The notes under the pieces: model-generated
The model's database searches: none
What the model was told of the DNA's origin: nothing
The model's input: the letters and a program-made list of their open reading frames with translations, nothing else
Program-made: the position numbers and the translations under genes
In this document: positions 44,106 to 52,550 of the stretch, in pieces
How the letters are laid out: every line of letters starts with the position of its first letter
Position numbering within the stretch: the first letter of the stretch is position 1
From: Halopseudomonas xinjiangensis
GTDB lineage: Bacteria > Pseudomonadota > Gammaproteobacteria > Pseudomonadales > Pseudomonadaceae
DNA length: 64,000 nt
NCBI RefSeq assembly: GCF_900104945.1
Contig: NZ_LT629736.1
Span: forward strand, 3,251,001-3,315,000
Direction: 5' to 3'

Positions 44106-44573
44106 ATGCACATGATGCACGACCTTTACCTCGGCCTCCGCCGGCTACAGCGCGCCAGTGAGATCCATGCCAAGCGGCTCGGCCGGCACAGCGGCCTGAC
44201 GCCAATCCAGCTGTTGATCCTGCATAGCATCAGAGCCATGGGCGAAGGCACCTTGGGCGACCTGGCCAAGCAAGTCAGCGTTTCCCAGGCCACGTTAAGT
44301 ACAATCATTGACCGCCTGGAGAACCGAGAGTTGCTGCAACGTATTCGCAGCAAGAGCGACAAGCGCAAGGTTCACCTTGCTCTGTCTGATAAAGGCGTCG
44401 CGGCGATTCAGGCCGAGCCGGCTTTGTTGCCAGCGGAATTCCTTGACCGTTTCAGCAAGCTTGCCGACTGGGAGCAGCTGATGCTGCTGGCGAGTCTGCA
44501 GCGTGTCGCCGGCCTGCTGGAAGCCGATCAGCACGGCACGCCGGAACTCTTCGACAGCGAAACGGCGGCCTGA
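44106..44573 (+). CDS. MarR family transcriptional regulator
   Basis: A 155-residue winged-helix regulator: GLTPIQLLILHSIRAMGEGTLGDLAKQVSVSQATLSTIIDRLENRELLQRIRSKSDKRKVHLALSDKG spans helices 2-4 and the wing with the conserved D-K-R. GGGAG lies seven bases before ATG 44106; the frame is open to 44085. Placed between asnO (divergent) and gabD (same strand). From memory a MarR gene accompanies the NAGGN cluster in several pseudomonads; it may control that cluster, gabDT or both. Confidence 0.9.
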   Translation: MHMMHDLYLGLRRLQRASEIHAKRLGRHSGLTPIQLLILHSIRAMGEGTLGDLAKQVSVSQATLSTIIDRLENRELLQRIRSKSDKRKVHLALSDKGVAAIQAEPALLPAEFLDRFSKLADWEQLMLLASLQRVAGLLEADQHGTPELFDSETAA

Positions 44574-44612
44574 GCCGGGGCTCCTTGCCTCCGCGCCTGC
44601 CTTCCTTGCTGA

Positions 44613-44640
44613 CCGGCCGTAACGCGGCCGGCTGTCGTCT
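44613..44640 (+). terminator. weak hairpin after marR
   Basis: CCGGCCG (44613-44619) pairs with CGGCCGG (44625-44631) around a 5-base loop, followed by a T-rich but interrupted stretch. A plausible end for the marR transcript. Confidence 0.45.
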
Positions 44641-44679
44641 TTCCTTTCACTTGCCTGATCCGCTCGCTCGGCATAGCAT

Positions 44680-44697
44680 TGTTTGATATTTCAAACA
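44680..44697. promoter_or_regulatory. candidate operator upstream of gabD, shared with kauB
   Basis: TGTTTGATATTTCAAACA, a perfect palindrome with 7-bp arms TGTTTGA/TCAAACA and a 4-base centre, 43 bases upstream of the gabD ATG. See kauB at 34136-34153. Confidence 0.7.
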
Positions 44698-44740
44698 CGC
44701 TTGTAGCAAATGCGTTACGTCTGCCCAGCCGGAGATCATC

Positions 44741-46201
44741 ATGCAATTGAACGCCCCCGCCTTGTTTCGCCAGCAGGCCTACATTGATGGTCGCTGGTGC
44801 GAAGCCGACAGCGGCACCCGGACCGATATACGCAACCCAGCCAACGATGAGCGACTCGGCAGCGTGCCGAATATGGGTCGCGCTGAAACCGAGCGTGCCA
44901 TTCAGGCTGCGCAGGCGGCCCAGCCCGCCTGGCGCAAGCGCACCGCGAAGGAACGTGCTGCAGTGCTGCGCAAATGGTTCGAACTGATGATGCTCCACCA
45001 GGAAGATCTGGCGCGCATCATGACCGCCGAGCAAGGCAAGCCACTGGCCGAAGCGCGTGGCGAAGTCGCCTACGCAGCCTCCTTTCTGGAGTGGTTCGCC
45101 GAAGAAGCCAAGCGCGTCTATGGAGACGTGATTCCCGGCCACCAGCCGGACAAGCGCATCATCGTGCAGAAAGAGCCGATCGGCGTCGCTGCGGCGATCA
45201 CGCCCTGGAATTTCCCTGCCGCCATGATCACTCGCAAAGTGGGCCCGGCGCTCGCCGCCGGTTGCGCCATGGTGCTCAAGCCGGCGCCCCAGACGCCGTT
45301 TTCGGCCCTGGCTCTGGCGGCGCTCGCCGAGGAAGCGGGTTTGCCGGCAGGTCTGTTCAGCGTCATCCCAGCAGATGTCAGCCAGTCCAGAGAAGTCGGA
45401 GCCGAGCTGTGTGCCAACCCGATCGTCCGCAAGTTGTCCTTCACCGGTTCCACCGCGGTGGGTGTAAAGCTGATGGAGCAATGCGCGCCGACCCTCAAGA
45501 AGCTGTCTCTCGAACTCGGCGGTAACGCGCCCTTCATTGTCTTCGACGACGCGGATCTCGACGCCGCAGTCGAAGGTGCGATGATCTCGAAATACCGTAA
45601 TGCCGGCCAGACCTGCGTCTGTGCCAACCGTATCTATGTGCAGGACGGCGTCTACGATGCGTTTGCCGAAAAACTTGTCGCGGCGGTCAGGGAGCTGAAA
45701 GTCGGCGATGGCTCGCTTGCCGGCATCACCACCGGGCCGCTGATCAATGCCGACGCGGTGAAGAAGGTCCAGGCGCACCTCAAGGACGCGCAGGACAAGG
45801 GCGCCAAGGTATTGGTCGGCGGCAAGCCGCATGAACTGGGAAGGTTCTTCTTCGAGCCGACGGTGATCACCGATGTCGACAGCAGCATGCTGGTTGCACG
45901 CGAGGAAACCTTCGGGCCGCTGGCGCCGTTGTTCCGCTTTAGCGATGAGGCTGATGTGATCCGCCAGGCCAACGATACCGAGTTCGGCCTGGCTGCGTAT
46001 TTCTATGCTCGCGACCTGGGCCGCGCATTCCGGGTAGCCGAGGCGCTGGAATACGGCATGGTCGGCGTCAACACTGGGCTGATCTCCAATGAGGTCGCGC
46101 CGTTTGGCGGTATGAAAGCTTCCGGGCTGGGCCGGGAAGGCTCGAAGTACGGCATCGAAGAATACGTCGAGATCAAATACGTGTGTCTGGGCGGGATCTG
46201 A
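44741..46201 (+). CDS. gabD: NAD(P)-dependent succinate-semialdehyde dehydrogenase
   Basis: A 486-residue ALDH of the GabD group: ITPWNFPAAMITRKVGPALAAGCAMVLKPAPQTPFSALALA, LELGGNAPFIVFDDADLD (Glu base) and NAGQTCVCANRIYVQ with the catalytic Cys and its redox neighbour. It completes GABA degradation, succinate semialdehyde to succinate. The gabT gene follows 60 bases later. Confidence 0.94.
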   Translation: MQLNAPALFRQQAYIDGRWCEADSGTRTDIRNPANDERLGSVPNMGRAETERAIQAAQAAQPAWRKRTAKERAAVLRKWFELMMLHQEDLARIMTAEQGKPLAEARGEVAYAASFLEWFAEEAKRVYGDVIPGHQPDKRIIVQKEPIGVAAAITPWNFPAAMITRKVGPALAAGCAMVLKPAPQTPFSALALAALAEEAGLPAGLFSVIPADVSQSREVGAELCANPIVRKLSFTGSTAVGVKLMEQCAPTLKKLSLELGGNAPFIVFDDADLDAAVEGAMISKYRNAGQTCVCANRIYVQDGVYDAFAEKLVAAVRELKVGDGSLAGITTGPLINADAVKKVQAHLKDAQDKGAKVLVGGKPHELGRFFFEPTVITDVDSSMLVAREETFGPLAPLFRFSDEADVIRQANDTEFGLAAYFYARDLGRAFRVAEALEYGMVGVNTGLISNEVAPFGGMKASGLGREGSKYGIEEYVEIKYVCLGGI

Positions 46202-46261
46202 TTGCGGACTGCGGCGCGGCCGGCCCGCCAATCGCACAAGCTGACCATATACGAGGCGAAC

Positions 46262-47536
46262 ATGAACAAAACCAACGAATCCCTGATGCAACGTCGGCAT
46301 GCTGCGGTGGCCCGCGGTGTGGGCCAGATCCATCCGATCTTTGCACAGCGTGCCGAGAATGCCACCGTCTGGGACGTTGAAGGTCGCCAATACATCGACT
46401 TCGCAGGCGGCATTGCGGTGCTCAACACCGGGCACCGTCATCCGAAGGTGATGGATGCCGTGCGGCGCCAGCTCGACCAGTTCACCCATACCTGCTTTCA
46501 GGTGCTGGCCTACGAGCCCTACGTCGAGTTATGCGAGCGCCTGAATGCGATGGTGCCGGGAGATTTCGAGAAAAAGACCCTGCTGGTTACCACCGGCTCG
46601 GAAGCCGTCGAGAACGCCGTGAAGATCGCCCGTGCAGCAACGGGTCGAGCCGGCGTGATCTGCTTCACCGGCGGCTATCACGGACGCACGATGATGACTT
46701 TGTCGATGACCGGTAAGGTCAATCCGTATGCGGCGGGCATGGGCCTGATGCCAGGCGGTGTCTATCGCGCGCAATATCCCTGTCCGATACATGGCGTCAG
46801 CGAGGATGATTCGATCGCCAGTATCGAGCGGGTGTTCAAGAACGATGCCGAGCCGCGCGACATCGCAGCGATCGTCATCGAGCCGGTGCAGGGCGAAGGT
46901 GGGTTCTACGCTGCCTCGCCTGCATTCATGCAGCGGCTGCGTGAGCTCTGCGATCTGCACGGCATTCTGCTGGTGGCCGATGAGGTGCAAACCGGCGCCG
47001 GCCGTACCGGCACTTTTTTTGCGATGGAGCAGATGGGCGTTGCGCCAGACCTGACGACATTCGCCAAGTCTATCGCTGGCGGCTTCCCGGTTGCCGGCGT
47101 CTGCGGGCGTGCCGAGGTGATGGATGCCATCGCACCGGGCGGCCTCGGCGGCACCTACGCGGGCAATCCGCTGGCCTGTGCCGCTGCTTTGGCGGTCATC
47201 GATGTATTCGAGGAAGAAAACCTGCTGGCGCGTAGCCGCAAGATCGGTGAGCTGATTTCCGGCCGGCTAAGCGAAATTGCCAGCGAGGACAAGCGCATCG
47301 CCGATGTGCGCGGACTCGGCGCGATGGTCGCTTGCGAGCTGTTCACCAACGACGGTCACCCGCATGCCGAGCTGACCGCACGGATCGTCGCAGCGGCGCG
47401 GGAGAAGGGGCTGATCCTGCTGTCCTGCGGTCAGTATGGCAACGTCATCCGCATCCTCGTCCCGCTCACGGCGACCGACGTGGAAGTGCAGCAGGGCATG
47501 GATATCCTGTCGGCGTGCTTCCGCGAGCAGGACTGA
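46262..47536 (+). CDS. gabT: 4-aminobutyrate aminotransferase
   Basis: A 424-residue class III PLP enzyme: HPKVMDAVRRQLDQFTHTCFQ, TTGSEAVENAVKIARAATGR, GYHGRTMM, DEVQTGAGRTGTFFAMEQ and PLP Lys in TFAKSIAGGFPVAG. Transfers the amino group of GABA to 2-oxoglutarate. The ATG at 46262 begins MNKTNESLMQRRHAAVARGVGQ, the family N-terminus; the frame from 46202 is not supported. Confidence 0.95.
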   Translation: MNKTNESLMQRRHAAVARGVGQIHPIFAQRAENATVWDVEGRQYIDFAGGIAVLNTGHRHPKVMDAVRRQLDQFTHTCFQVLAYEPYVELCERLNAMVPGDFEKKTLLVTTGSEAVENAVKIARAATGRAGVICFTGGYHGRTMMTLSMTGKVNPYAAGMGLMPGGVYRAQYPCPIHGVSEDDSIASIERVFKNDAEPRDIAAIVIEPVQGEGGFYAASPAFMQRLRELCDLHGILLVADEVQTGAGRTGTFFAMEQMGVAPDLTTFAKSIAGGFPVAGVCGRAEVMDAIAPGGLGGTYAGNPLACAAALAVIDVFEEENLLARSRKIGELISGRLSEIASEDKRIADVRGLGAMVACELFTNDGHPHAELTARIVAAAREKGLILLSCGQYGNVIRILVPLTATDVEVQQGMDILSACFREQD

Positions 47537-47539
47537 GCC

Positions 47540-48979
47540 TCAGAACGTCGACATGCCGGTGGCTTCCATCCAGCGGTAGAGCCAGTAGCGCAGCCGGCTG
47601 TGGTCGGCAAATGCGTCGTAGGGCAGGCTGAAGGGCTTGCCTTCGGCGTTTGTCCAAAGCCGCTGGAAATGCTCCCGGGCTTCGACCAGCGCCGACTCGT
47701 CATGCTGCGCTACCAGTCGCACGCTGGTTTCCAGGTTCAGGTCATCCAGGTTGCGCCGGGTCAGGTTGGCTGATCCGCTGATCAGCTCGCCGATGCCATC
47801 GCTGTGCTCCAGACGCACCCACTTTCGGTGGCACTGCTCGCCCTGGGTGTCGCACCAGCGAACCGGAATGCCTGCTTCATGCAGGTCCCACGCTGCCTGG
47901 CGGTTGGGTATGCCGTTCTTCTCCCGACCGAACGCATCGCGGTTGGGATCGAGCAGCACGCGCAATTCCACGCCTCGTTTATGGGCATTGATCAGCGCTT
48001 TGATAATCGGCCGATGCGAGAGGTAGAACATCTCCATATCGAGCCGGTCACCTGCCTCGCTGGAATCGACCATGCGCAGCAGCCCGTCGCGGATGGCACC
48101 CTCGGTCAGTATCTGCACCGCAGGTAGTACCGCAATCGACATGTCCGGCGGCTGCGGCCAGTCCACTTCAGCGTTCGCCATGTTCAGCACCGCCTGCTCG
48201 GAGGCAAGCAGATCGAGCGCCGCCGCGCCACTGAAGCGCAGTGCCGCATTCCAGTGATGGCTGCTGGCGTCGTGCGGATTGGCAGAGGTCACCAGCCCGA
48301 CCCAGTCATTGCCCTGATCGACGATCAGTGTCTTGCGATGATTAGCGCGGAAGTTGAGCAGCCGCAGCCAGCCGCGCAGGGTTACCTTCCCCTCGGCGAC
48401 CGGATTCGGCAGCCAGCCGCCGTCCTCGCTGTTGCCAAGCCAGCTGCAGCAGATATGCCATAGCCCGGACCAGGCCGGGTTGGACGCCCGCAGCTTCGAC
48501 ACGGGGGTCATGACCACCCGTATGCCCGCCTCCTCCAGCGCTTCGATCGCTGGCGCTTGCATGCTGCCGTAAAACGTATTGAACGGATCGGTGATAACCA
48601 CGATCTCAATATCAGCATGCTGGCGACGGGCCGCCAGTAGCGCCTCGGTCAGCTGGCGGCTCAGCGGTCGATGCTCGGCTTTGGCGGCGAAGTCGTTGAA
48701 CAGGAACATGTCGACGACGATCAGGCGTCTGGCCTGTCCGATCAGGGCAAAGGCCTCGTCGAATACCTGCTGCTCAGTGATGCGCCTCTGGCCGTCGTGG
48801 TAGGTCTGGTCCATCAGCAGCTGCATGTCGCTGGCAGGCCGCAGCGGCCCGGTGAATGACAGGCCAGCCGGTAGCGGTTTGAAGGCCTGGTAACAGGCCA
48901 TGCCGAGCCAGGCGAGCAGAAGCAGGCCGAGCAGGGCGCGGAGCCAGCGGCGAGGTGAGGTGCGACGAAGTTCATCCAT
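47540..48979 (-). CDS. phospholipase D-family protein (cardiolipin synthase-like)
   Basis: A 479-residue protein with one N-terminal membrane anchor (WLRALLGLLLLAWLGMACYQAF). Two HKD sites: NHRKTLIVD and CHRKWVRLE followed by GSANLTRRN. Related to ClsC/YmdC and other PLD-like phosphatidyltransferases. It may make or remodel cardiolipin. Start at ATG 48979 (MDELRR); an ATG at 48988 lies directly on the GGA. It is convergent with gabT (three bases) and divergent from ydbH. Confidence 0.85.
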   Translation of the reverse strand: MDELRRTSPRRWLRALLGLLLLAWLGMACYQAFKPLPAGLSFTGPLRPASDMQLLMDQTYHDGQRRITEQQVFDEAFALIGQARRLIVVDMFLFNDFAAKAEHRPLSRQLTEALLAARRQHADIEIVVITDPFNTFYGSMQAPAIEALEEAGIRVVMTPVSKLRASNPAWSGLWHICCSWLGNSEDGGWLPNPVAEGKVTLRGWLRLLNFRANHRKTLIVDQGNDWVGLVTSANPHDASSHHWNAALRFSGAAALDLLASEQAVLNMANAEVDWPQPPDMSIAVLPAVQILTEGAIRDGLLRMVDSSEAGDRLDMEMFYLSHRPIIKALINAHKRGVELRVLLDPNRDAFGREKNGIPNRQAAWDLHEAGIPVRWCDTQGEQCHRKWVRLEHSDGIGELISGSANLTRRNLDDLNLETSVRLVAQHDESALVEAREHFQRLWTNAEGKPFSLPYDAFADHSRLRYWLYRWMEATGMSTF

Positions 48980-49059
48980 GCGAATCATTCCGGGTTGCGT
49001 CAGCCTGACACGAAGTAGCTGCATGCTACCTTGAGCGATAGCCGATGAGGAGAGTGGCG

Positions 49060-51642
49060 ATGCAAAGGGCATTGCGATGGATATTGGTCATTGTGCTGTT
49101 TCTGGGCCTGGCCGGCCTGTTTACCTTTCACTGGGCGCAGCGCGCGCTGCTGGATGCTGGTCTCGAGGACGTTGACTGGCAGGGTTTGCGTTACAGCTCC
49201 GGCGAGTTTCACCTCAACCGGGTGACCGGCGTGTATGTTGGCGGCAACGGCCGATTGCGGTTCGAGCTGAAAGAGGTTCGCCTGGAGCCAACCTGGCAGA
49301 ACGGCCCCAGTGTGTTGCTGCTTGATATCCGTGATCTCGACCTGGACTGGAACGCCGGACCCGATCGCACCGCGGGCGAGCAGGCCCCGGTCAGCCAACC
49401 CATCGACGAATTCCTCAACGATCCAACCGATCAGTTCGATGCCTCGCGCGCCCTGCCGGAGATCACCCGGATCCACGCGCTGCGGCTCGAACTGCCGTGC
49501 CAGGCGCAGCGCTGCGAACTCTTCGGCGACCTGCAGGTGCGCAACCAGCCCGAACAGCAGCGGGTGACGGCAGACGCCCGTCTGCAGTCGGGGGGCGACA
49601 CGCTGGATCTGGATGCGGCGCTCTATCGCGACGGCGCGGCGTTGGTCCTCGAGAGCGATCTGCGACTCAACGACACTCCCGGGATAGAACTCGCGGCGAG
49701 ATGGCAGCGCAGCGAAAGCGGGCCGGAGCTTGCCGGCCATCTCGATGTTCCCTCCCTACCTGAGAGCGATGTGCTGGCAAGTCTGCTGCAACCCTGGTCA
49801 GACGTCGCGGTCTTGCCGGCTCAAGTGCCAAGCGGTCTGAATCTGCAAACCAGCTGGGCGTTGCGCCCGCAGATCGAGCCGCGCCAATGGCAGGACTGGT
49901 TGAATGGCGCTGTGCAATTCGAGGCCCATGCCGAACTGCAACAGCCTTGGTCACTCGCATCGGTTGGCTTGCTGAGCGGGGCGCTGGCGATGCGACTGAC
50001 GGGAGATCGTGGGCGCTGGCTCCTGCACCAAGGTGATGCCCGGCTGCGTTTCGAAAACCCTGTACTGCCTGCATTGGAGGCCTTGCCGGCGGAACTGAGA
50101 CCTGACGCGCTGACGATACAAATCCGCCCTCATCTGGAGCTCGAAATAGGCTGGCAACAGGAGCTGGCGCTGGCGGTGGAAGTACAGGTCGAAGGCGATT
50201 TGCATGGCTCGCTCACCGGGCAGGCGCGAGTCTCCCCTGGTAATGCCTGGCATGCGCGACTCGACGACGGTCGCATCACGATGCAGACGGCACGATTGGA
50301 GCAGGACGGGCTGCGCCTGCGCAACGTGCAGGCCGAGCTGCCGCTCCAGGCACAGCTGGATGCCGAGGCCGTGCAGGTGCAGTTCGGCCAGGCTGCGAAC
50401 GTCCGCGCGGCACTGGCTTCGCATGCCGAGCTGGGGCTGGAGTTGTCCGATGTGCGCATCGGCTTGCCGGGAATGGTGATCAACGCGCCGCTGTCCGAGC
50501 CAGCGCTGATGGAAGTCGTCAGCCAGACGCAGGTTGCCGCCAGCCAGGTGCAACATGCCATGCTCAGGCCGCAGGGCTGGAGCCTGCAGGGAACGCTGCG
50601 TCAGGGGCGCGACGGCCTCAGCTGGAGCGGATCGGTGGCAACGGTGGGCGGGCTCGGGCTCGACGTGGCGCTGGTGTGGCCACTCGACAGACCCTGGCGC
50701 GCCGAAGTGCAGTTGCAGGAGGTGTTCTTCCGCGCCGCTAACCCGCTCGCGGCTACGCTGGCCGACTGGCCGGAACTGCTGACCTTGGCGACCGGCCGCC
50801 TGCGCGGTCGATTCGACGTCACCGGCGACACCACGCTTGAACGAGTCGAAGGCCGCATTGACGGCAGCGGCATCGGCGGGATCTATGATCGGGCGACCTT
50901 TGAAGGACTCAACCTGCCAGTCGATGTGGCGGTTGCCCATGACGCTCTCAGCGTACAGACCGATGGGTTGAGCCTGACGTCCCTCAACCCCGGCATCGAG
51001 TTGGGACCGCTCTCCGCGCGCCTCGGCTACAACGCCCCGCTTGCGGCTCCCGCTGACGGTCGCCTGGCCGTCCGCCATGCTGAAATGCAACTACTGGGCG
51101 GCGAGCTCAGTGTGCAACCGACCGTGGTCGACTTGAGCGAGCCGCGGCAGGATTTGGTGATCGACGTGTCCGGCTTACAACTTTCCAGTCTGTTCGAGGC
51201 TTACCCGGCCGAAGGGCTAAGCGGACGCGGCACCCTGGATGGCCAGCTGCCGATCAGCCTGGTTGACGGACAGCTGACGGTCGACTCCGGCTCGGTTCGC
51301 GCGCGGGAACCGGGTGGCGTCCTGCAATACCGGTCCGACCGTCTGAGCGAACTCGCCCAGAGTAATCTGGGCATGCGTGAGCTGGCCGTAGCCCTGGATG
51401 ACTTTCGATACAGCGTGCTCTCGAGCGAACTTGACTATGGCGAGGACGGTGTGCTCATACTCGGCCTGCGTCTGGAGGGCAGCAACCCTGACCTGCAGAA
51501 CGGTAGACCGGTACACCTCAACATCAATCTAGAGGAAAACATCCCGGCGTTGCTTGCCAGCCTGCAGCTCAGCGGTCAGGTTAGCGACATCATCCAGAAA
51601 CGGGTTCAGGAGCGGCTGTTGCAGCAGCGGCTTGTCCAGTAA
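49060..51642 (+). CDS. ydbH: YdbH family AsmA-like envelope lipid transporter
   Basis: An 860-residue protein with one N-terminal transmembrane helix (WILVIVLFLGLAGLFTFHW) and a long repetitive beta-rich body; the C-terminal LRLEGSNPDLQNGRPVHLNINLEENIPALLASLQLSG is the conserved end of YdbH. In E. coli YdbH is one of three AsmA-like bridges (with TamB and YhdP) that carry phospholipids to the outer membrane. ATG 49060 has GAGGAG upstream. The ynbE and ydbL genes follow directly, the same set as in E. coli. Confidence 0.9.
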   Translation: MQRALRWILVIVLFLGLAGLFTFHWAQRALLDAGLEDVDWQGLRYSSGEFHLNRVTGVYVGGNGRLRFELKEVRLEPTWQNGPSVLLLDIRDLDLDWNAGPDRTAGEQAPVSQPIDEFLNDPTDQFDASRALPEITRIHALRLELPCQAQRCELFGDLQVRNQPEQQRVTADARLQSGGDTLDLDAALYRDGAALVLESDLRLNDTPGIELAARWQRSESGPELAGHLDVPSLPESDVLASLLQPWSDVAVLPAQVPSGLNLQTSWALRPQIEPRQWQDWLNGAVQFEAHAELQQPWSLASVGLLSGALAMRLTGDRGRWLLHQGDARLRFENPVLPALEALPAELRPDALTIQIRPHLELEIGWQQELALAVEVQVEGDLHGSLTGQARVSPGNAWHARLDDGRITMQTARLEQDGLRLRNVQAELPLQAQLDAEAVQVQFGQAANVRAALASHAELGLELSDVRIGLPGMVINAPLSEPALMEVVSQTQVAASQVQHAMLRPQGWSLQGTLRQGRDGLSWSGSVATVGGLGLDVALVWPLDRPWRAEVQLQEVFFRAANPLAATLADWPELLTLATGRLRGRFDVTGDTTLERVEGRIDGSGIGGIYDRATFEGLNLPVDVAVAHDALSVQTDGLSLTSLNPGIELGPLSARLGYNAPLAAPADGRLAVRHAEMQLLGGELSVQPTVVDLSEPRQDLVIDVSGLQLSSLFEAYPAEGLSGRGTLDGQLPISLVDGQLTVDSGSVRAREPGGVLQYRSDRLSELAQSNLGMRELAVALDDFRYSVLSSELDYGEDGVLILGLRLEGSNPDLQNGRPVHLNINLEENIPALLASLQLSGQVSDIIQKRVQERLLQQRLVQ

Positions 51643-51654
51643 AAGGAGTGGCGC

Positions 51655-51843
51655 ATGCGATGGCGCGTCTTGTCGGCCGTGATCCTGGTGTGGGGATTGG
51701 CGGCCTGTACCCCGACGGTGAGGGTGGCGGCCCCCAGCGAGCCGATCAACATCAATCTCAACGTCAAGATTCAACACGAAATCTATATCAAGGTCGACCG
51801 GCAGCTGGACGAGATCTTTAGCGAATCCAGCGGCCTGTTCTGA
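51655..51843 (+). CDS. ynbE: YnbE family lipoprotein
   Basis: A 62-residue outer membrane lipoprotein: MRWRVLSAVILVWGLAAC with lipobox Cys18, then TPTVRVAAPSEPININLNVKIQHEI and IYIKVDRQLDEIF, the YnbE signature. It is thought to pair with the C-terminus of YdbH by beta-strand addition. Starts 12 bases after ydbH. Confidence 0.92.
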   Translation: MRWRVLSAVILVWGLAACTPTVRVAAPSEPININLNVKIQHEIYIKVDRQLDEIFSESSGLF

Positions 51844-51853
51844 GGAAAACTGC

Positions 51854-52204
51854 ATGCGTATGACGTTTCGTATCGGCGGGCTGTTGCTCGCCCTGCTGCT
51901 CAGCGTTTCGGCCTGGGCGATGACACTCAACGAGGCGATGACTGCGCTACCGGCCGCCAAGGCCGCGGGCCAGCTCGGAGAAAAACCGGATGGCTATCTC
52001 GGCGTAGTGGCGCCAGGCGGCAATGCCACCGCGGCGCAGATCGCCGAACAGATCAACCGTGCACGGCGGGCCGAATACCAGCGCCTGGCGAAGGACAACG
52101 GTATCCAGCAAGCCGATGTGGAGTCGATTGCCGGCAAGAAGGCTATCGAGCGCACCGCCAACGGCCAGTACATCATGCTCAATGGCGTGTGGATGAAAAA
52201 GTAA
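51854..52204 (+). CDS. ydbL: YdbL family periplasmic protein
   Basis: A 116-residue DUF1318 protein with signal peptide (MRMTFRIGGLLLALLLSVSAWA) and conserved GQLGEKPDGYLGVVA, INRARRAEYQRLAKDNG and GQYIMLNGVWMKK. In E. coli YdbL works as a chaperone that keeps YnbE from multimerising. GAGG ribosome site; 10 bases after ynbE, so a three-gene operon. Confidence 0.92.
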   Translation: MRMTFRIGGLLLALLLSVSAWAMTLNEAMTALPAAKAAGQLGEKPDGYLGVVAPGGNATAAQIAEQINRARRAEYQRLAKDNGIQQADVESIAGKKAIERTANGQYIMLNGVWMKK

Positions 52205-52230
52205 TCGGCGTGGCCGCCTGTAACAGGCGG

Positions 52231-52464
52231 TCAGGACTGTCCTGAATCGCTGTCGTCCTTTCCGCCCGGGCGTGGCAGGTCATCTTCAACGATGCCGTGG
52301 GTCGCCTTGTAGGCCTCCCATTCTTCCCAATCATGCGGCGTGCCCGCCTTCGGTCTGCCCGGGTGCAGGGCACGCTCCAGCGACTTGCCTTTCAGGCTGC
52401 TGTCCTTGAGTTCTTCCTCGTCACCGTCCAGACCATATTTCTTGAGAAATTCATCGGCGCGCAT
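52231..52464 (-). CDS. hypothetical small protein
   Basis: A 77-residue hydrophilic protein: MRADEFLKKYGLDGDEEELKD, then a Lys/Arg/Pro-rich middle (HPGRPKAG) and WEEWEAYKATHGIVEDDLP. No signal peptide or known motif. Predicted mostly disordered with a short helix around WEEWEAYKA. It lies downstream of the foldase gene on the same strand, 86 bases away. Confidence 0.65.
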   Translation of the reverse strand: MRADEFLKKYGLDGDEEELKDSSLKGKSLERALHPGRPKAGTPHDWEEWEAYKATHGIVEDDLPRPGGKDDSDSGQS

Positions 52465-52550
52465 GGTGCCTCCAGAGGTCGCTGAACAACCAGTATGGGC
52501 TCGCCTGCTGCAGGATGCACTGGCCGGCGGTCGTTCAATCGGAGGCGGAG

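Noticed and set aside
44528-46489. 653-residue minus-strand open frame
   Set aside because: It is antisense to gabD and the gabT start, whose motifs and length are secure. Long antisense frames are common in high-GC genes, and its composition (His/Arg/Gly-rich, no domain) fits a shadow.
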